A stretch of 64,000 bases of DNA from Actinomycetota bacterium (GTDB taxonomy: Bacteria > Actinomycetota > Actinomycetes > Actinomycetales > Dermatophilaceae): the NCBI GenBank assembly GCA_020161845.1, contig JAIUNK010000010.1, positions 1 to 64,000 of the forward strand, in the 5' to 3' direction. How positions within the stretch are numbered: the first letter of the stretch is position 1; each line of letters opens with the position of its first letter. The notes under the pieces are model-generated. The model worked only from the letters and a program-made list of their open reading frames with translations. It did no database searches and had not been told where the DNA came from. Of the stretch, positions 18,153-28,607 are shown in pieces. The position numbers were made by a program, and so were the translations under genes.

Positions 18153-21052
18153 CGGGTGACCTCCTCCAGCACCTCCAAGACGTGCCGGTACGTCGCCCCG
18201 GTCGCCCGGGTCATCCCGATCTCACAGGTGCGATTCGTCGACACGTAGGCCTCGGCCGGCTGGGTCGACACCTCGCGTGCCTCCGCGCGGGTGGCCGACG
18301 CGGTCAGCTCGGGGTGCAGCATCCCGCGGTCGCCGGCGAACCCGCAGCAGCCGGCATCGGTGGGGACCACGACCGTGCTCGCGCAGCGGTGGGCGACCGC
18401 GACGATCGCCTCGAGGTCGCCGGCGTGCCGGTCCGAGCATGTGGGGTGCACCACCATCGACGTCACGGGGCGACCCACCGGGAGCCGGTCGAGCACGTGG
18501 TCGGCCACATAGCGCACCGCGTCCATGGTGCGCACCCGGGCGAGCCGATCGGCGAGGGCATCCTCGCCGAAGCTGCGCAGGTCGCCGACGAGTTCGTGCA
18601 GGCCGTGGCTGCACGAACTGGCCTCGGTGACCACGGGCAGGGCACCCTCCTGGCTGGCCTCCAGCAGGGTGTGGGCGGTGTCGACCGCCATGACGTGTAG
18701 GCCGGTCCGCAGCCCCTTGCTGCGCCACACCGTGCCGCAGCAGCGTCCCTCGACCCCGCGCGGCAAGGTCACCGCCACCCCGGCGCGGTCGCACAGGGCC
18801 AGGAACGCGAACGCCGCGCCGCCCCGGCTCGGCCGCCCGTGCGCCCCGTCGCCGGCGGGGCCGAACAGCTCGCCCATGCAGGACGGGAACAGGACGACGT
18901 CGCCCGGTTCGTGCCGCGCCGCCGTCCGACGCGTCAGGCCCGGCCCCGGCAGGTCGTCGCCGACCAGGGGGACGAGGTCGGTGGGCAGGACGGTGCGCGC
19001 CGCGCCGGTCGCGGCGGTCAGGATCGCGGGCGGTACGGCGTCCGCGACGCCCACCCCCCCGCGGAGCAGGCGCAGGGCCCGATCCCAGTTGGCGGCGAGC
19101 AGCCGGCCGACCTCCTGCGCGGCCGCAGGCTGGCGGGCATAGCGCTGGGTCTTCATCAGCTTGCCGGTGTCGATCGCGACCGGGCAGTTGAGCAGGCACA
19201 GCGAGTCGACGGCGCAGGTGTCGACGGCGTCGTAGCCGAAGTCCGCCGCGATCGCGGCCCGCTCGGCCGGGCCGGCGGCGGCCATGTCCCGCATCAGCGC
19301 GATCCGCTGCCGTGGCGTCGTGGTCACGTCTCGGCTCGGGCAGACCGGCTCGCAGTAGCCGCACTCCACGCACTTGTCGACATTCGGCGCCTCCTGCGGG
19401 GACACCCCGACGGGCGCGCTGACCTTGAGGTTCTTCAGGTGGGCCTGGTCGTCGGTGCCGATGATGACGCCCGGGTTGAGGGTCATCCCCGGGTCCACGA
19501 GCCGCTTGAGCTCCACCATCACGGCGTACAGCTCCTCGCCGTATTGACGGCGCACGTAAGGCGCCATGATCCGGCCCGTCCCGTGCTCGGCCTTCAGCGA
19601 CCCGTCGGCGGTCAGCACGAGGTCGACCATGTCCTCGGTGAAGGCGGCGAAGCGGTCCACCTCGCGCGGCTCCGCCAGGTCGGCGGTGATCATGAAGTGC
19701 AGATTGGCATCGCGGGCGTGGCCGAAAATGACGGACTCGGCATAGCCGTGGCGGGTGCATAGCTCCGCCAGGTTGCGCACCGTGTCGGTGAGGGCGGGCA
19801 TCGGCACCACTAGGTCCTCGAGCATCGCGGTGGTGCCGGTCGGCCGGGCCCCCGCGACCGCGGTGTAGAGGCCCTTGCGCACGTGCCAGGCCACGGCCCG
19901 CTCGGCGGCGTCGGTGGTGAAAACGGCCGGGGCGGCCAGGCCCCCGAGGTCCCGGACCAGGGGGTCGACCACGGCACGGCGTGCGTCGAGCTCGTCCCGC
20001 CGTTCCTCCTGCAGCTCCACGAGGAGCGCCGTGTGGGCCAGGACGTCCAGGCCGACGAGCTGCGGAACGACGGTGCTGCCGGCCTGGGCGACCCGCAGGC
20101 TGGCGGCGTCCATGAGTTCGGCGGTGCGCGCTCCGGCGTCGATGAGCGCCGGCAGGGCATCGGTCGCGCGCGCGATCTCGTCGAACACCAGCAGCGCGGT
20201 GGCGGCGTGCGGGTAGATCGGCACGGTGCGGAAGGTCGCGGCGATGATGAACCCCAGCGTGCCCTCGGAGCCGACCATCAGGTGCGCGAGGATCTGGGCC
20301 GGGTCGTCGTGGTCGAGAAAGCTGTTGAGCCCGTAGCCCATCGTGTTCTTCATCGAGAACTGGTGCCGAATCCGACGCACGGAGTCGGCGTTGCCACGGA
20401 TGCGATCCCGCAGCCGCGCCAGGCCCTCCCACAGCGCCGGTTCGTCGTGCTTGAGCCGGGCATCGGCGTCCGGCTCGCCGGTGTCCACGACGGTGCCGCT
20501 GAGCAGCGCGAACCGCAGCGCGTCCAGCGTTCGGTAGGTGTTCGCGGTGGTCCCGCAGGCCATCCCGGAGGAGTTGTTCGCGACCACACCGCCGATGGTG
20601 CAGGCCACCTCGGAGGCGGGGTCCGGTCCGAGCGCGCGTTGGTAGGGCGCCAGCCGCGCATTGACCGCGCGGACCGTGGCACCCGGTTGACAGCGCACCC
20701 GGGCCCCACCGTCGAGGACCTGGATGCCCCGGAAGTTCATCCGGGTGTCCAGGAGGATGCCGTCGGTGCCGGCCTGTCCGGACAGGCTCGTCCCACCGGA
20801 ACGGAAGGTGACCGGTACGCCGTGCCGGGCGGCGACCTTCAGCGTGGTCGCGACGTCGTCGCCGTGCCGGGCGACCACCACGGCCTGCGGGCGCAGCAGG
20901 AAGTGGCTCGCGTCGTGGCTCATCCGGGCCAGGTCCAGGGGCCGGGTCTTGACCTGCGCCTCCCCCAGGATCTGCCGCAGTTCGCTGGCGACAGCGACCT
21001 CGATGGGCGTGCGGGCGTGGGCACTGCTCTGGCGGGAACTGGTAGCGGTCAC
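18149..21052 (-). CDS. FAD-linked D-lactate dehydrogenase-type oxidase fused to Fe-S/CCG domains
   Basis: 967 residues in three parts. The N-terminal FAD-binding domain (residues about 45-260) has VTFRSGGTSLSGQA and GGVVANNSSGMACG. A C-terminal FAD-oxidase domain follows to about 530 (HARDANLHFMI, EHGTGRIMAPYV). A 4Fe-4S module (CVECGYCEPVCPS about 585, then CAVDSLCLLNCPV) precedes two CCG-type heterodisulfide-reductase-like repeats (GRCCGTVWRSKG; DAGCCGFAGDRG). This is the single-chain LldEFG/Dld arrangement that oxidises D-lactate or a similar 2-hydroxyacid and passes electrons to the membrane pool. GTG at 21052 follows AGGAGG at five bases. Confidence 0.92.
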   Translation of the reverse strand: MTATSSRQSSAHARTPIEVAVASELRQILGEAQVKTRPLDLARMSHDASHFLLRPQAVVVARHGDDVATTLKVAARHGVPVTFRSGGTSLSGQAGTDGILLDTRMNFRGIQVLDGGARVRCQPGATVRAVNARLAPYQRALGPDPASEVACTIGGVVANNSSGMACGTTANTYRTLDALRFALLSGTVVDTGEPDADARLKHDEPALWEGLARLRDRIRGNADSVRRIRHQFSMKNTMGYGLNSFLDHDDPAQILAHLMVGSEGTLGFIIAATFRTVPIYPHAATALLVFDEIARATDALPALIDAGARTAELMDAASLRVAQAGSTVVPQLVGLDVLAHTALLVELQEERRDELDARRAVVDPLVRDLGGLAAPAVFTTDAAERAVAWHVRKGLYTAVAGARPTGTTAMLEDLVVPMPALTDTVRNLAELCTRHGYAESVIFGHARDANLHFMITADLAEPREVDRFAAFTEDMVDLVLTADGSLKAEHGTGRIMAPYVRRQYGEELYAVMVELKRLVDPGMTLNPGVIIGTDDQAHLKNLKVSAPVGVSPQEAPNVDKCVECGYCEPVCPSRDVTTTPRQRIALMRDMAAAGPAERAAIAADFGYDAVDTCAVDSLCLLNCPVAIDTGKLMKTQRYARQPAAAQEVGRLLAANWDRALRLLRGGVGVADAVPPAILTAATGAARTVLPTDLVPLVGDDLPGPGLTRRTAARHEPGDVVLFPSCMGELFGPAGDGAHGRPSRGGAAFAFLALCDRAGVAVTLPRGVEGRCCGTVWRSKGLRTGLHVMAVDTAHTLLEASQEGALPVVTEASSCSHGLHELVGDLRSFGEDALADRLARVRTMDAVRYVADHVLDRLPVGRPVTSMVVHPTCSDRHAGDLEAIVAVAHRCASTVVVPTDAGCCGFAGDRGMLHPELTASATRAEAREVSTQPAEAYVSTNRTCEIGMTRATGATYRHVLEVLEEVTR

Positions 21053-21243
21053 AACGCCCTCCTGAAGACGGAGTGGGTTCGTGGCGACGGCATCGACGCC
21101 TCGGGAGGCGGCCAGCCTAGCGCCGCTGGTCAACCCCCGCCCGGCCACGCGAGGCCGCCTGGGCCGCCTGGCCGGCTGCCACGAAACGGTCCAACACCGC
21201 GCGGACGACCGATCGTTCGACGCGGTCGCGCCGCGCGGGCAGG

Positions 21244-22179
21244 TCAGTCTGATGCGCCCTTGCCGTCCGTGCCGTCGCGGCGGTCGGGCGCAACAGGCAA
21301 GTGCTCGTGGGCGGGGATCACGTAATAGGCCCCGCTCAACGCCACCGTGTAGCGCGTGAGCTCGTCGCGGGGCTCCCCGCCGATGCCCGCCATCCGGTGC
21401 AGCATGTCCGCCAGCGGCTGTTGGCTGTGACAGAACCCGACGAACACCGTGCCGTGGTCGGAGACGGTGCCATAAGGCGTATTACGCCGAAAGATTTGGC
21501 CGACCTCGTCCTGATCGGTGCGGGCCACGTGGGACGTCGGCGGCAGCGGCTTGAGCTCGACGCTGTCCGGCTTCGTGCGCCCCATGGCGTCCTGCTGGCC
21601 CGGCACGCCGAGCTCGCTCCAGGCCGCCCAGTCGTGCCGCCACCGCTGCAGCAACAGCACGCTGCCGCCCTCGCCCGGCTGGCCCGACGCGGCGATGGCG
21701 ACCTGCGTGGCCTCCACGAGGGGCGGGTTTTTCGTCCCGTCGATGAAACCGGTCAGATCGCGGTCGTGCTGATAGATCCAGCCCCGGGTCTCCTCCGCCA
21801 ACACGGCCACCGGGGCCAACGCGTCGGCCACGCCGGCCGTCTGGTCGAACACGGTGTCATAGCGGCCCGCCGCGATCCAGACGAAGACGTCGTGCTGGGT
21901 GGCCGGCATGGTGAAGCCGTCGTCCCCGACGATGGGCTCGGCGAAGTCGGTGGCCTCCGGACAGGCAGCCGGCGACGGCACCACCCGCCGCCACAGGCTG
22001 GGTCGGAAACCGATGACCACGGAGGACCCCTGGCCGGTGACCCGGGCCCTGGCGACCGCCCCGACCGAGCTCACGACCGCGGCCGGCTCAACCCCGGCGA
22101 GGACGTCAAATTCGAGGTAGGCGTGGGCGGTTGTCCCCAGTGCGAAGATCCCCGCCTGCGGCGTCAGCTGGCTCGACAT
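21244..22179 (-). CDS. DyP-type peroxidase
   Basis: A 311-residue dye-decolorizing heme peroxidase. It carries the family signature GFIDGTKNP (the GxxDG motif with catalytic Asp), the proximal heme His in PTSHVARTDQDE, and the Arg of FRRNTPYG. There is no Tat signal, so this is the cytoplasmic class that is often encapsulin cargo, but no encapsulin gene lies in the window. Start ATG at 22179 (MSSQLTPQAGIFALG) matches family beginnings. It is on the same strand downstream of rlmN, separated by the CGTACG repeat cluster. Confidence 0.95.
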   Translation of the reverse strand: MSSQLTPQAGIFALGTTAHAYLEFDVLAGVEPAAVVSSVGAVARARVTGQGSSVVIGFRPSLWRRVVPSPAACPEATDFAEPIVGDDGFTMPATQHDVFVWIAAGRYDTVFDQTAGVADALAPVAVLAEETRGWIYQHDRDLTGFIDGTKNPPLVEATQVAIAASGQPGEGGSVLLLQRWRHDWAAWSELGVPGQQDAMGRTKPDSVELKPLPPTSHVARTDQDEVGQIFRRNTPYGTVSDHGTVFVGFCHSQQPLADMLHRMAGIGGEPRDELTRYTVALSGAYYVIPAHEHLPVAPDRRDGTDGKGASD

Positions 22180-22198
22180 GGCCCCGAGCCTATCCACG

Positions 22199-22280
22199 GC
22201 GTACGACGGACGTCCCACGACGTACGGCGTACGGCGCAGGACGTACGGCGTACGGCGTACGGCGCAGGACGTACGGCGCC
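22199..22280. repeat. Cluster of CGTACGGCG repeats between rlmN and DyP gene
   Basis: About 80 bases composed largely of overlapping CGTACGGCGTACGGCG and GCAGGACGTACGGCG units. It is the densest occurrence of the CGTACG-centred motif that is scattered through other intergenic gaps of this window. It may form alternative hairpins in either transcript. Confidence 0.75.
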
Positions 22281-22282
22281 CG

Positions 22283-23491
22283 TCAGGCGGTCGTCGCCGC
22301 CAACTGACCGCACGCCCCGTCGATCTCGCTGCCTCGGGTGTCTCGCACGGTCGTCGGGATCCCCTGCGCCCGCAGCCGCTCGACGAACTGCTGCGCCACC
22401 CCGGGCCGGGAGGCCGTCCACACCGACCCGGGCGTCGGGTTGAGCGGAATCGGGTTCACGTGCACCCAGCCGGCTCCCCGGGCGGTGAGTTCCCGGCCAA
22501 GCAGGTCCGCGCGCCAGGCCTGGTCGTTGATGTCGCGGATCAGGGCGTACTCGATGCTGACGCGCCGTCCGGTCGCCTCGAAATAGCGGCGGGCGGCGTC
22601 CAGCGCGGCGCCGACCGGATAGCGCAGGTTGATCGGGACCAGGCTGTCGCGCAGTTCGTCGTCCGGCGCATGCAGCGACAGCGCCAAGGTCACCGGCAGG
22701 CCCTCGCCGGCGAGCCGGTCGATGCCGGGCACCAGCCCCACCGTGGACATCGTGATCCCGCGAGCGGACATGCCGAGCCCGTCGGGGGCAGGATCGACGA
22801 GTCGGCGGATCGCCGCCACGGAGCGGCGATAGTTCGCCAGGGCCTCCCCCATCCCCATGAAGACGACATTGCTGACCCGCAGCGCGGCGGCGGTGTCGCC
22901 CTCCCCGTCGGCCGCGCCGCCCCCACCGCCACCGAGTTCCCCGGCCCGGAGCATGCGCGCACCGGCCACGACCTGTTCGACGATCTCGGCCGTGGACAGG
23001 TTGCGCAGCAGGCCCTGCTGGCCGGTGGCACAGAACGGGCAGTTCATCCCGCAGCCCGCCTGGCTGGAGATGCACATCGTCACCCGACTCGGGTAGCGCA
23101 TCAGCACCGACTCCACCAGCGCGCCGTCGTGCAGCCGCCACACCAGCTTGCGGGTCGCGCCCGCGTCGGCGCTCAGCGTCCGCACCGGCGTCAGGAGCTG
23201 CGGCAACAGCGCCCGCACCAGCTGGGCGCGGCTCGCCTTGGGCAGGTCGGTCATCGCCTCGGGATCCGTGACCAGGTGGGCGAAGTAGTGCACGGCCAGT
23301 TGCCGGGCGCGGAACCCGCGCTCACCCAGCTCCAACACGGCGGCCACCCGCTCGGCAGGGTCCAGGTCCGCCAGATGCCGCGGCGCCATCGGGGTGCCGG
23401 GGCCCGAGCCGGCAAAGGTCGCGCGGCCGGGCGTGGGAGGGCGCGAACGCGGCGGACTGGCGGGTCCGGCTGAGGAAGGGGCAGAGGACAT
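22283..23491 (-). CDS. rlmN: 23S rRNA (A2503-C2)/tRNA methyltransferase RlmN
   Basis: Radical-SAM dual-specificity methyltransferase modifying A2503 of 23S rRNA and A37 of tRNA. The 402-residue protein has the radical SAM cysteines in [14 protein letters not shown], the glycine-rich [13 protein letters not shown], and the conserved C-terminal catalytic Cys region ([11 protein letters not shown]). A glycine-only insertion (GELGGGGGG) sits after the SAM motif. It precedes the cytidylyltransferase-frr-pyrH block, as in other actinobacteria. Confidence 0.97.
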   Translation of the reverse strand: MSSAPSSAGPASPPRSRPPTPGRATFAGSGPGTPMAPRHLADLDPAERVAAVLELGERGFRARQLAVHYFAHLVTDPEAMTDLPKASRAQLVRALLPQLLTPVRTLSADAGATRKLVWRLHDGALVESVLMRYPSRVTMCISSQAGCGMNCPFCATGQQGLLRNLSTAEIVEQVVAGARMLRAGELGGGGGGAADGEGDTAAALRVSNVVFMGMGEALANYRRSVAAIRRLVDPAPDGLGMSARGITMSTVGLVPGIDRLAGEGLPVTLALSLHAPDDELRDSLVPINLRYPVGAALDAARRYFEATGRRVSIEYALIRDINDQAWRADLLGRELTARGAGWVHVNPIPLNPTPGSVWTASRPGVAQQFVERLRAQGIPTTVRDTRGSEIDGACGQLAATTA

Positions 23492-23558
23492 GATGCCGTC
23501 CAGTCTGTCAGGGCGAGTCGGGGGCGCCTATTGTGGGCGCCAGGGCGAGAGGGGGGAC

Positions 23559-24392
23559 ATGGGCCTGCGGGATTTCCTGCGTCGCGCATTCGCTTCGGGC
23601 GACGACGACCACGAGCACGAGAGCACCCGCGGCGACGGCGGAATCACCCGCGCCGACGGGGACGCCGTCGCGTCCTCGGCCGATGGCACGCCGCCGGCCC
23701 ACCCGAACCCCGCCGGCGGCCCACCACTACCCCGGACTGCGCGCACGCCGCTGCCCCGAGGGGACGACGCCGTACGCGCCGCGCTTCGGTTGCGACTGCT
23801 CGCTGTCGACGCACTGCCGACGGTGGAGGGCCTGCCCCACCTGCGGGCCATCGCACCAGGCGTCGTGGAGGTGCTCACCGTGGACCTCCCCGACCGGGCG
23901 GTCGTGCCGCCCACGGAGCAGGTCGCGCGGCTCGGCACCCCGGCGGAGTTGGTGAGCCTGGGGCGCGACCACCTGCGCGAGCTGGTCGGTCCCGGCCTGG
24001 AGCGCCGCGAGATCCGCGCCGAGGACGGCCTGCGATTCTGCTTCGCCCACGGCGCGGAGCATTCGACGGCCAGCCTGGCACTGGTCCTGCCGGAGGTCCT
24101 GGCCTACCTGGAGGCCCCGGCCGATCCGCGCCGCGGCGTGGCGGTCGCGGTGCCCGACGCCCAGCATCTGGCCTACCGAACTATCGAGGGCCTGGAATCG
24201 GTGATGGCGCTGGGCCCCATGGCGGCCTTCGCGCGCAATGGGTACGACGACAACGCCGGGGCGATCAGCCCCGAGGTCTACTGGGCCCGAGGGCCACGCC
24301 TGGACCAGTGGGAACAGCTGACCCGACAGTCCGCCGAAGGCATCGAGATCCACGTGCCCGCCGCCCTGACCGCCCTGGTCGAGGAGGACTGA
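23559..24392 (+). CDS. Uncharacterised protein, weakly DUF1444/YtpQ-like
   Basis: 277 residues, soluble. The first about 70 are low-complexity (acidic-His, then Pro-rich) and probably disordered. The remainder contains LGTPAELVSLGRDHLRELVG, RRGVAVAVPDAQHLAYRTIE and ALGPMAAFARNGYDDNAGAIS, a pattern that weakly recalls DUF1444 (YtpQ) proteins. No catalytic residues can be named. It is divergent from rlmN and convergent with cdsA. GGGGGG precedes the ATG. Confidence 0.75.
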   Translation: MGLRDFLRRAFASGDDDHEHESTRGDGGITRADGDAVASSADGTPPAHPNPAGGPPLPRTARTPLPRGDDAVRAALRLRLLAVDALPTVEGLPHLRAIAPGVVEVLTVDLPDRAVVPPTEQVARLGTPAELVSLGRDHLRELVGPGLERREIRAEDGLRFCFAHGAEHSTASLALVLPEVLAYLEAPADPRRGVAVAVPDAQHLAYRTIEGLESVMALGPMAAFARNGYDDNAGAISPEVYWARGPRLDQWEQLTRQSAEGIEIHVPAALTALVEED

Positions 24393-24436
24393 CCGTCCTG
24401 GTCGCGGAGGAACTGACCGGCGGTGCGCCAGTCGGG

Positions 24437-25315
24437 TCAGGTCACCGGCGAGGCCGGCACCAGGTGGGTGAACATGAGCCAGGCCATCGGCGCCACGACG
24501 AGCAGGCTGTCGATGCGATCGAGGATGCCCCCATGTCCGGGCAGGATCCGGCCCAGATCCTTCACGCCCAGGTCGCGCTTGATCATGGATTCGACCAGGT
24601 CACCGAGCGTGGCGAGCCAGACCACGACGAAGCCGATGATGGCGCCCGCCCACCACGTACCGGCCAGGAACACCGGCACCGTGATCGCCCCGACGAGGAC
24701 GCACGTCGCGGTGGAGCCCACGAAGCCCTCCCACGATTTCTTGGGGCTCACCGACGGTGCCATCGGGTGCTTGCCGGCCAACACCCCCACCGCGTAGCCG
24801 CCGATGTCGCTCGCGATGGTGATCATGACGAAGACCAGGATGCGGGTCGGGCCGTTGCCCGCATCGTGCAACATCAAGGCGGTGAACGCCGCCTGGAAGG
24901 GGGCGTAACCGACGGTGAAGGCCCCCGCACTGACGTCACGCGCGGCCCCGTCCAGGCCACGCGCGGCCCGCCACAGCACCAACAGCAGCAGCGTGCCCGC
25001 CATGGTGAGCAGCAGCGCCCCCGCGCCCCCGAGATAAGCCGCCGGTCCCATGACCGCGGTCGCCAACAGGCAGGGAATGTAGGGCAGGGCGACCCGGCTC
25101 TCGGCGAACCCCCGCCGCAGTTCGAACACCCCCACCATCAGGGCGACGGTGTACAGCAACACCCAACCCCACCGGACCAGGAACAGGCTGGCCAGGATCA
25201 GGCCGCCGAGGAAGAGCCCGACGCCGATCGCGACGGGCAGATTTCGACCGGCCCGCGTGGGCGGTGCGCTCGCTGCCGTGGACTTGGGCATGGGGACGAC
25301 GGAGGGACTGGGCAT
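24437..25315 (-). CDS. cdsA: Phosphatidate cytidylyltransferase (CDP-diacylglycerol synthase)
   Basis: Integral membrane enzyme making CDP-diacylglycerol from phosphatidate and CTP, the branch point for phospholipid synthesis. The 292-residue protein has about eight hydrophobic segments and ends with the CdsA signature: SMIKRDLGVKDLGRILPGHG followed by GILDRIDS. It sits directly after frr (25 bases), the usual frr-cdsA pair. Confidence 0.97.
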   Translation of the reverse strand: MPSPSVVPMPKSTAASAPPTRAGRNLPVAIGVGLFLGGLILASLFLVRWGWVLLYTVALMVGVFELRRGFAESRVALPYIPCLLATAVMGPAAYLGGAGALLLTMAGTLLLLVLWRAARGLDGAARDVSAGAFTVGYAPFQAAFTALMLHDAGNGPTRILVFVMITIASDIGGYAVGVLAGKHPMAPSVSPKKSWEGFVGSTATCVLVGAITVPVFLAGTWWAGAIIGFVVVWLATLGDLVESMIKRDLGVKDLGRILPGHGGILDRIDSLLVVAPMAWLMFTHLVPASPVT

Positions 25316-25340
25316 CGGGGGTCCGGAAGCGGCGAGTTCC

Positions 25341-25898
25341 TCAGACCTCGAGGAGCTCGGCCTCCTTGCCCTTGAGGAGGGTGTCCACGAGATCGGTCTG
25401 CCGCCTGGTCAGCGCGTCGAGTTCCTTCTCGTGGCGCGCGCCGTCGTCCTCGCCGACATCGCCGTCCTTGACGAGCTTGTCGATGGCGTCTTTGGCGTGC
25501 CGCCGGATGTTGCGGATGGCGACCTTGGCCTCCTCGCCCTTGCGATGCGCCATCTTGATGTATTCCTTGCGACGCTCCTGGGTCAGCTCCGGGAACACAC
25601 ACCGGATGGAGTTGCCGTCGTTGCTGGGGTTGACGCCGAGATCGGAGTCGCGAATGGCCTTCTCGATGTTGTGCATCGAGCCCTTGTCGAAGGGGGTGAT
25701 GAGCATGGTGCGCGCCTCGGAGGCCGTGAAGCTCGCCAGCTGTTGCATCGGCGTCGGCGCCCCGTAGTAGTCGACCAACAGCTTGGTGAACATGCCCGCG
25801 GTGGCCCGGCCGGTGCGGATCCCGGCGAAGTCCTCTTTGGCGACCTCGATGGCCTTGTCCATCTTCTCCTCGGCCTCGAACATGATCTCGTCCAGCAT
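25341..25898 (-). CDS. frr: Ribosome recycling factor
   Basis: 185-residue factor that, with EF-G, splits post-termination ribosomes. Recognised by FAGIRTGRATAGMF, DYYGAPTPMQQLASF, NDGNSIRCVFPELTQERR and the C-terminal helix. Length is standard. It is followed by cdsA and preceded by pyrH on the same strand; the 188-base gap to pyrH contains a CGTACG palindrome copy near 26067. Confidence 0.98.
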   Translation of the reverse strand: MLDEIMFEAEEKMDKAIEVAKEDFAGIRTGRATAGMFTKLLVDYYGAPTPMQQLASFTASEARTMLITPFDKGSMHNIEKAIRDSDLGVNPSNDGNSIRCVFPELTQERRKEYIKMAHRKGEEAKVAIRNIRRHAKDAIDKLVKDGDVGEDDGARHEKELDALTRRQTDLVDTLLKGKEAELLEV

Positions 25899-26066
25899 GA
25901 CTGCTCCTTGAATCGCTCCTCAACCGCGGTCCCGGCCGGGGTGCGCCGGGCGCGCGGGGCCCCACCCGGCCGTGCCGAGGGGGGTGGCCTCATCGTGTCA
26001 GAGAATGCCGCTTCGGGCGGCCGGTGTCGGGCGGCCGGGTCCCGCTCCCGCCGGGCGCGGGCCTGC

Positions 26067-26083
26067 TGCGCCGTACGGCGTGG
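26067..26083. repeat. Copy of dispersed CGTACG near-palindrome
   Basis: TGCGCCGTACGGCGTGG in the frr-pyrH gap, 3 bases past the pyrH stop. The core GCGCCGTACGGCG is nearly symmetric. Confidence 0.5.
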
Positions 26084-26086
26084 CCG

Positions 26087-26833
<747 letters not shown>

Positions 26834-26937
26834 AAAGCCTCCCTTAGGGGGTGAACGCGGTCAGTGGGAATCCTCGCATAACCGACGACGGCGACACGAA
26901 GCGGGCGGATGCGGCCAGTTCACGCCGCTGTGCTCGG

Positions 26938-27345
26938 CTACGGACGGAGGGTGAACGCGGCGACATGACGGGGGCGAACCACCGCGAAGTGGCGTCGGTC
27001 CACCGTGGCGACGTCGGCTACCCCGAGACGCTCCGCGGCCGCGACAACCGAGGCGTCGACCGTGCCCAGGGGCAGGTCGCGGTACCGGTAGACCAGCTCG
27101 GCGATGCGCAGCCAGTCGGCCGCTGCCACCGGCTCCACCCGGAACGCCCCCGCCGCGAGATCGCCGAGGAAGCGCACCTCGGGCTCAGGACCGAGGCGAG
27201 TGCCCAGCAGATAGGTGACCTCCGTGATGACGAGGGTAGGCACGATGAGCGGCCCGGGATGGCTCTCCAGGAGTTCCAGGGCCGCGTGGTGGTGGGCATC
27301 GTCGGCGTCGACATAGGCGTAGAGGGGGCCGGCGTCGATGACCAA
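26938..27345 (-). CDS. vapC: PIN-domain toxin (VapC family)
   Basis: 135-residue PIN-domain ribonuclease of a type II toxin-antitoxin pair. The acidic active-site residues are visible in VIDAGPLYAYVDADD, ITEVTYLL, GTVDASVVAAAERLG and VATVDRRHF. The start appears to be TTG at 27345, five bases after the antitoxin stop. It interrupts the tsf-pyrH linkage, suggesting acquisition, although its GC content is not distinct. Confidence 0.9.
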   Translation of the reverse strand: MVIDAGPLYAYVDADDAHHHAALELLESHPGPLIVPTLVITEVTYLLGTRLGPEPEVRFLGDLAAGAFRVEPVAAADWLRIAELVYRYRDLPLGTVDASVVAAAERLGVADVATVDRRHFAVVRPRHVAAFTLRP

Positions 27346-27350
27346 CGCGG

Positions 27351-27578
27351 CTATCGCGCCACCTCCGCGGCCAGGATCTCCTCGATCCGCTCGGAGACGT
27401 CGCTGCGTCCGCTGCGCCCGGCGCCCGCGGCCCCCAGGTGCCGCCGGACCTGCCCGACGCCCAGGTAGGCCTCCAGCGCCAAGCGGCTGATCTCGGCGAT
27501 GGTGACCCCGCGGCGCTGCGCCTCGTGCCGAAGACGCGCATCCAGATCATCGGGGATCTTCACGGTTGTGCGCTTCAT
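27351..27578 (-). CDS. vapB: VapB-type antitoxin
   Basis: 75-residue antitoxin with an N-terminal ribbon-helix-helix (MKRTTVKIPDDLDARLRHEA, then GVTIAEISRLALEAYLG) and a C-terminal toxin-binding tail. It directly precedes the PIN-domain toxin. ATG at 27578 was chosen; an ATG four codons upstream is possible. Both proteins would normally repress their own promoter. A CGTACG near-palindrome copy lies about 40 bases upstream (27616). Confidence 0.88.
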   Translation of the reverse strand: MKRTTVKIPDDLDARLRHEAQRRGVTIAEISRLALEAYLGVGQVRRHLGAAGAGRSGRSDVSERIEEILAAEVAR

Positions 27579-27615
27579 GGATGCCAGCATACCTAGCCCG
27601 CCTCGGAGCGCGGCG

Positions 27616-27634
27616 GACGCCGTACGACGTGAGG
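27616..27634. repeat. Copy of dispersed CGTACG near-palindrome
   Basis: GACGCCGTACGACGTGAGG between the tsf terminator and vapB. Same core as the copies near 2573, 31112 and 43287. Confidence 0.5.
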
Positions 27635-27668
27635 GGGAGCCATCCCCGGCATACGACATCTGACGCGG

Positions 27669-27705
27669 CGGAGCCCGCCGCCCCCCTCAGGGGCGACGGG
27701 CTCCG
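27669..27705 (-). terminator. Terminator hairpin after tsf
   Basis: CGGAGCCCG pairs with CGGGCTCCG, continued by CGCCCC/GGGGCG after one mismatch, loop of about 5. It lies 20 bases past the tsf stop and would isolate rpsB-tsf from vapBC-pyrH. Confidence 0.8.
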
Positions 27706-27724
27706 GCGTTTTGGCGCGGGCGGC

Positions 27725-28552
27725 TCAGCTCTGGCCCACGCGCAGTCGCGCGAACGCCGTCACCTGCGTGCCGGCGTCCTTCAGGATCTGCTGCACGGTC
27801 TTCTTCTGGTCCTTGGCGAACTTCTGCTCCAGCAGCACGTTCTCGGCGAAGAAGCCGTTGACGCGGCCCTCGACGATCTTCGGAAGGGCGGCCTCAGGCT
27901 TGCCCTCCTCCTTCGCGGTGGCCTCGGCGATGCGCCGCTCGTTCTCGACCGTCTCGGCGGGGATCTCCTCGCGCGTGAGCACGGTCGGGGAGAACGCGGC
28001 GATGTGCATCGCGACGTCCTTGGCGGCGGCCTCGTCACCCTCGTACGCGACCACCACCCCGATCTGCGCCGGCAGGTCGGGGCTGGTCTTGTGCAGGTAG
28101 CTGACGACCTTGGAGCCTTCAACGCGCGCCATATGGCGGACCTCGATCTTCTCCCCGATCGTCGCATTGGCCTCGTCGAGGACGTCCTTGACGGGCTTGC
28201 CGCCGATCTGCGCAGCCAGCAGCTCCTCGCCGGTGGCGGCCTTGCTGGCGACGGCGGCGTCCAGGACCTCGCCGGCCAGCTCGATGAACTTCGCGCCCTT
28301 GGCGACGAAGTCCGTCTCGCAGTTCACCTCGACCAGCGTGCCGACGCCACCGTCCACGTGGGCGGTGACCAGGCCGTTGCTCGCGGAGCGGCCCTCGCGC
28401 TTGGTGACGCCCTTGAGGCCCTTGACGCGCAGGATCTCGGTGGCCTTGGCCGCGTCGCCGTCCGCCTCCTCGAGAGCCTTCTTGACGTCCATCATGCCGG
28501 CACCGGTGGCCTCGCGAAGGGCCTTGATGTCGGCGGCGGTGTAGTTCGCCAT
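27725..28552 (-). CDS. tsf: Elongation factor Ts
   Basis: Guanine nucleotide exchange factor for EF-Tu. The 275-residue protein starts MANYTAADIKALREATGAGM and contains MDVKKALEEADGD, the EF-Tu-contacting VNCETDFVAKG, and the core and dimerisation subdomains at normal length. It follows rpsB by 55 bases, the universal rpsB-tsf pair, and ends before a strong hairpin. Confidence 0.98.
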   Translation of the reverse strand: MANYTAADIKALREATGAGMMDVKKALEEADGDAAKATEILRVKGLKGVTKREGRSASNGLVTAHVDGGVGTLVEVNCETDFVAKGAKFIELAGEVLDAAVASKAATGEELLAAQIGGKPVKDVLDEANATIGEKIEVRHMARVEGSKVVSYLHKTSPDLPAQIGVVVAYEGDEAAAKDVAMHIAAFSPTVLTREEIPAETVENERRIAEATAKEEGKPEAALPKIVEGRVNGFFAENVLLEQKFAKDQKKTVQQILKDAGTQVTAFARLRVGQS

Positions 28553-28607
28553 GCGAATTGTCCCTATCTGTTCGATGTCGAAAGTCTGGGCCGGTCCACG
28601 AGCCCCG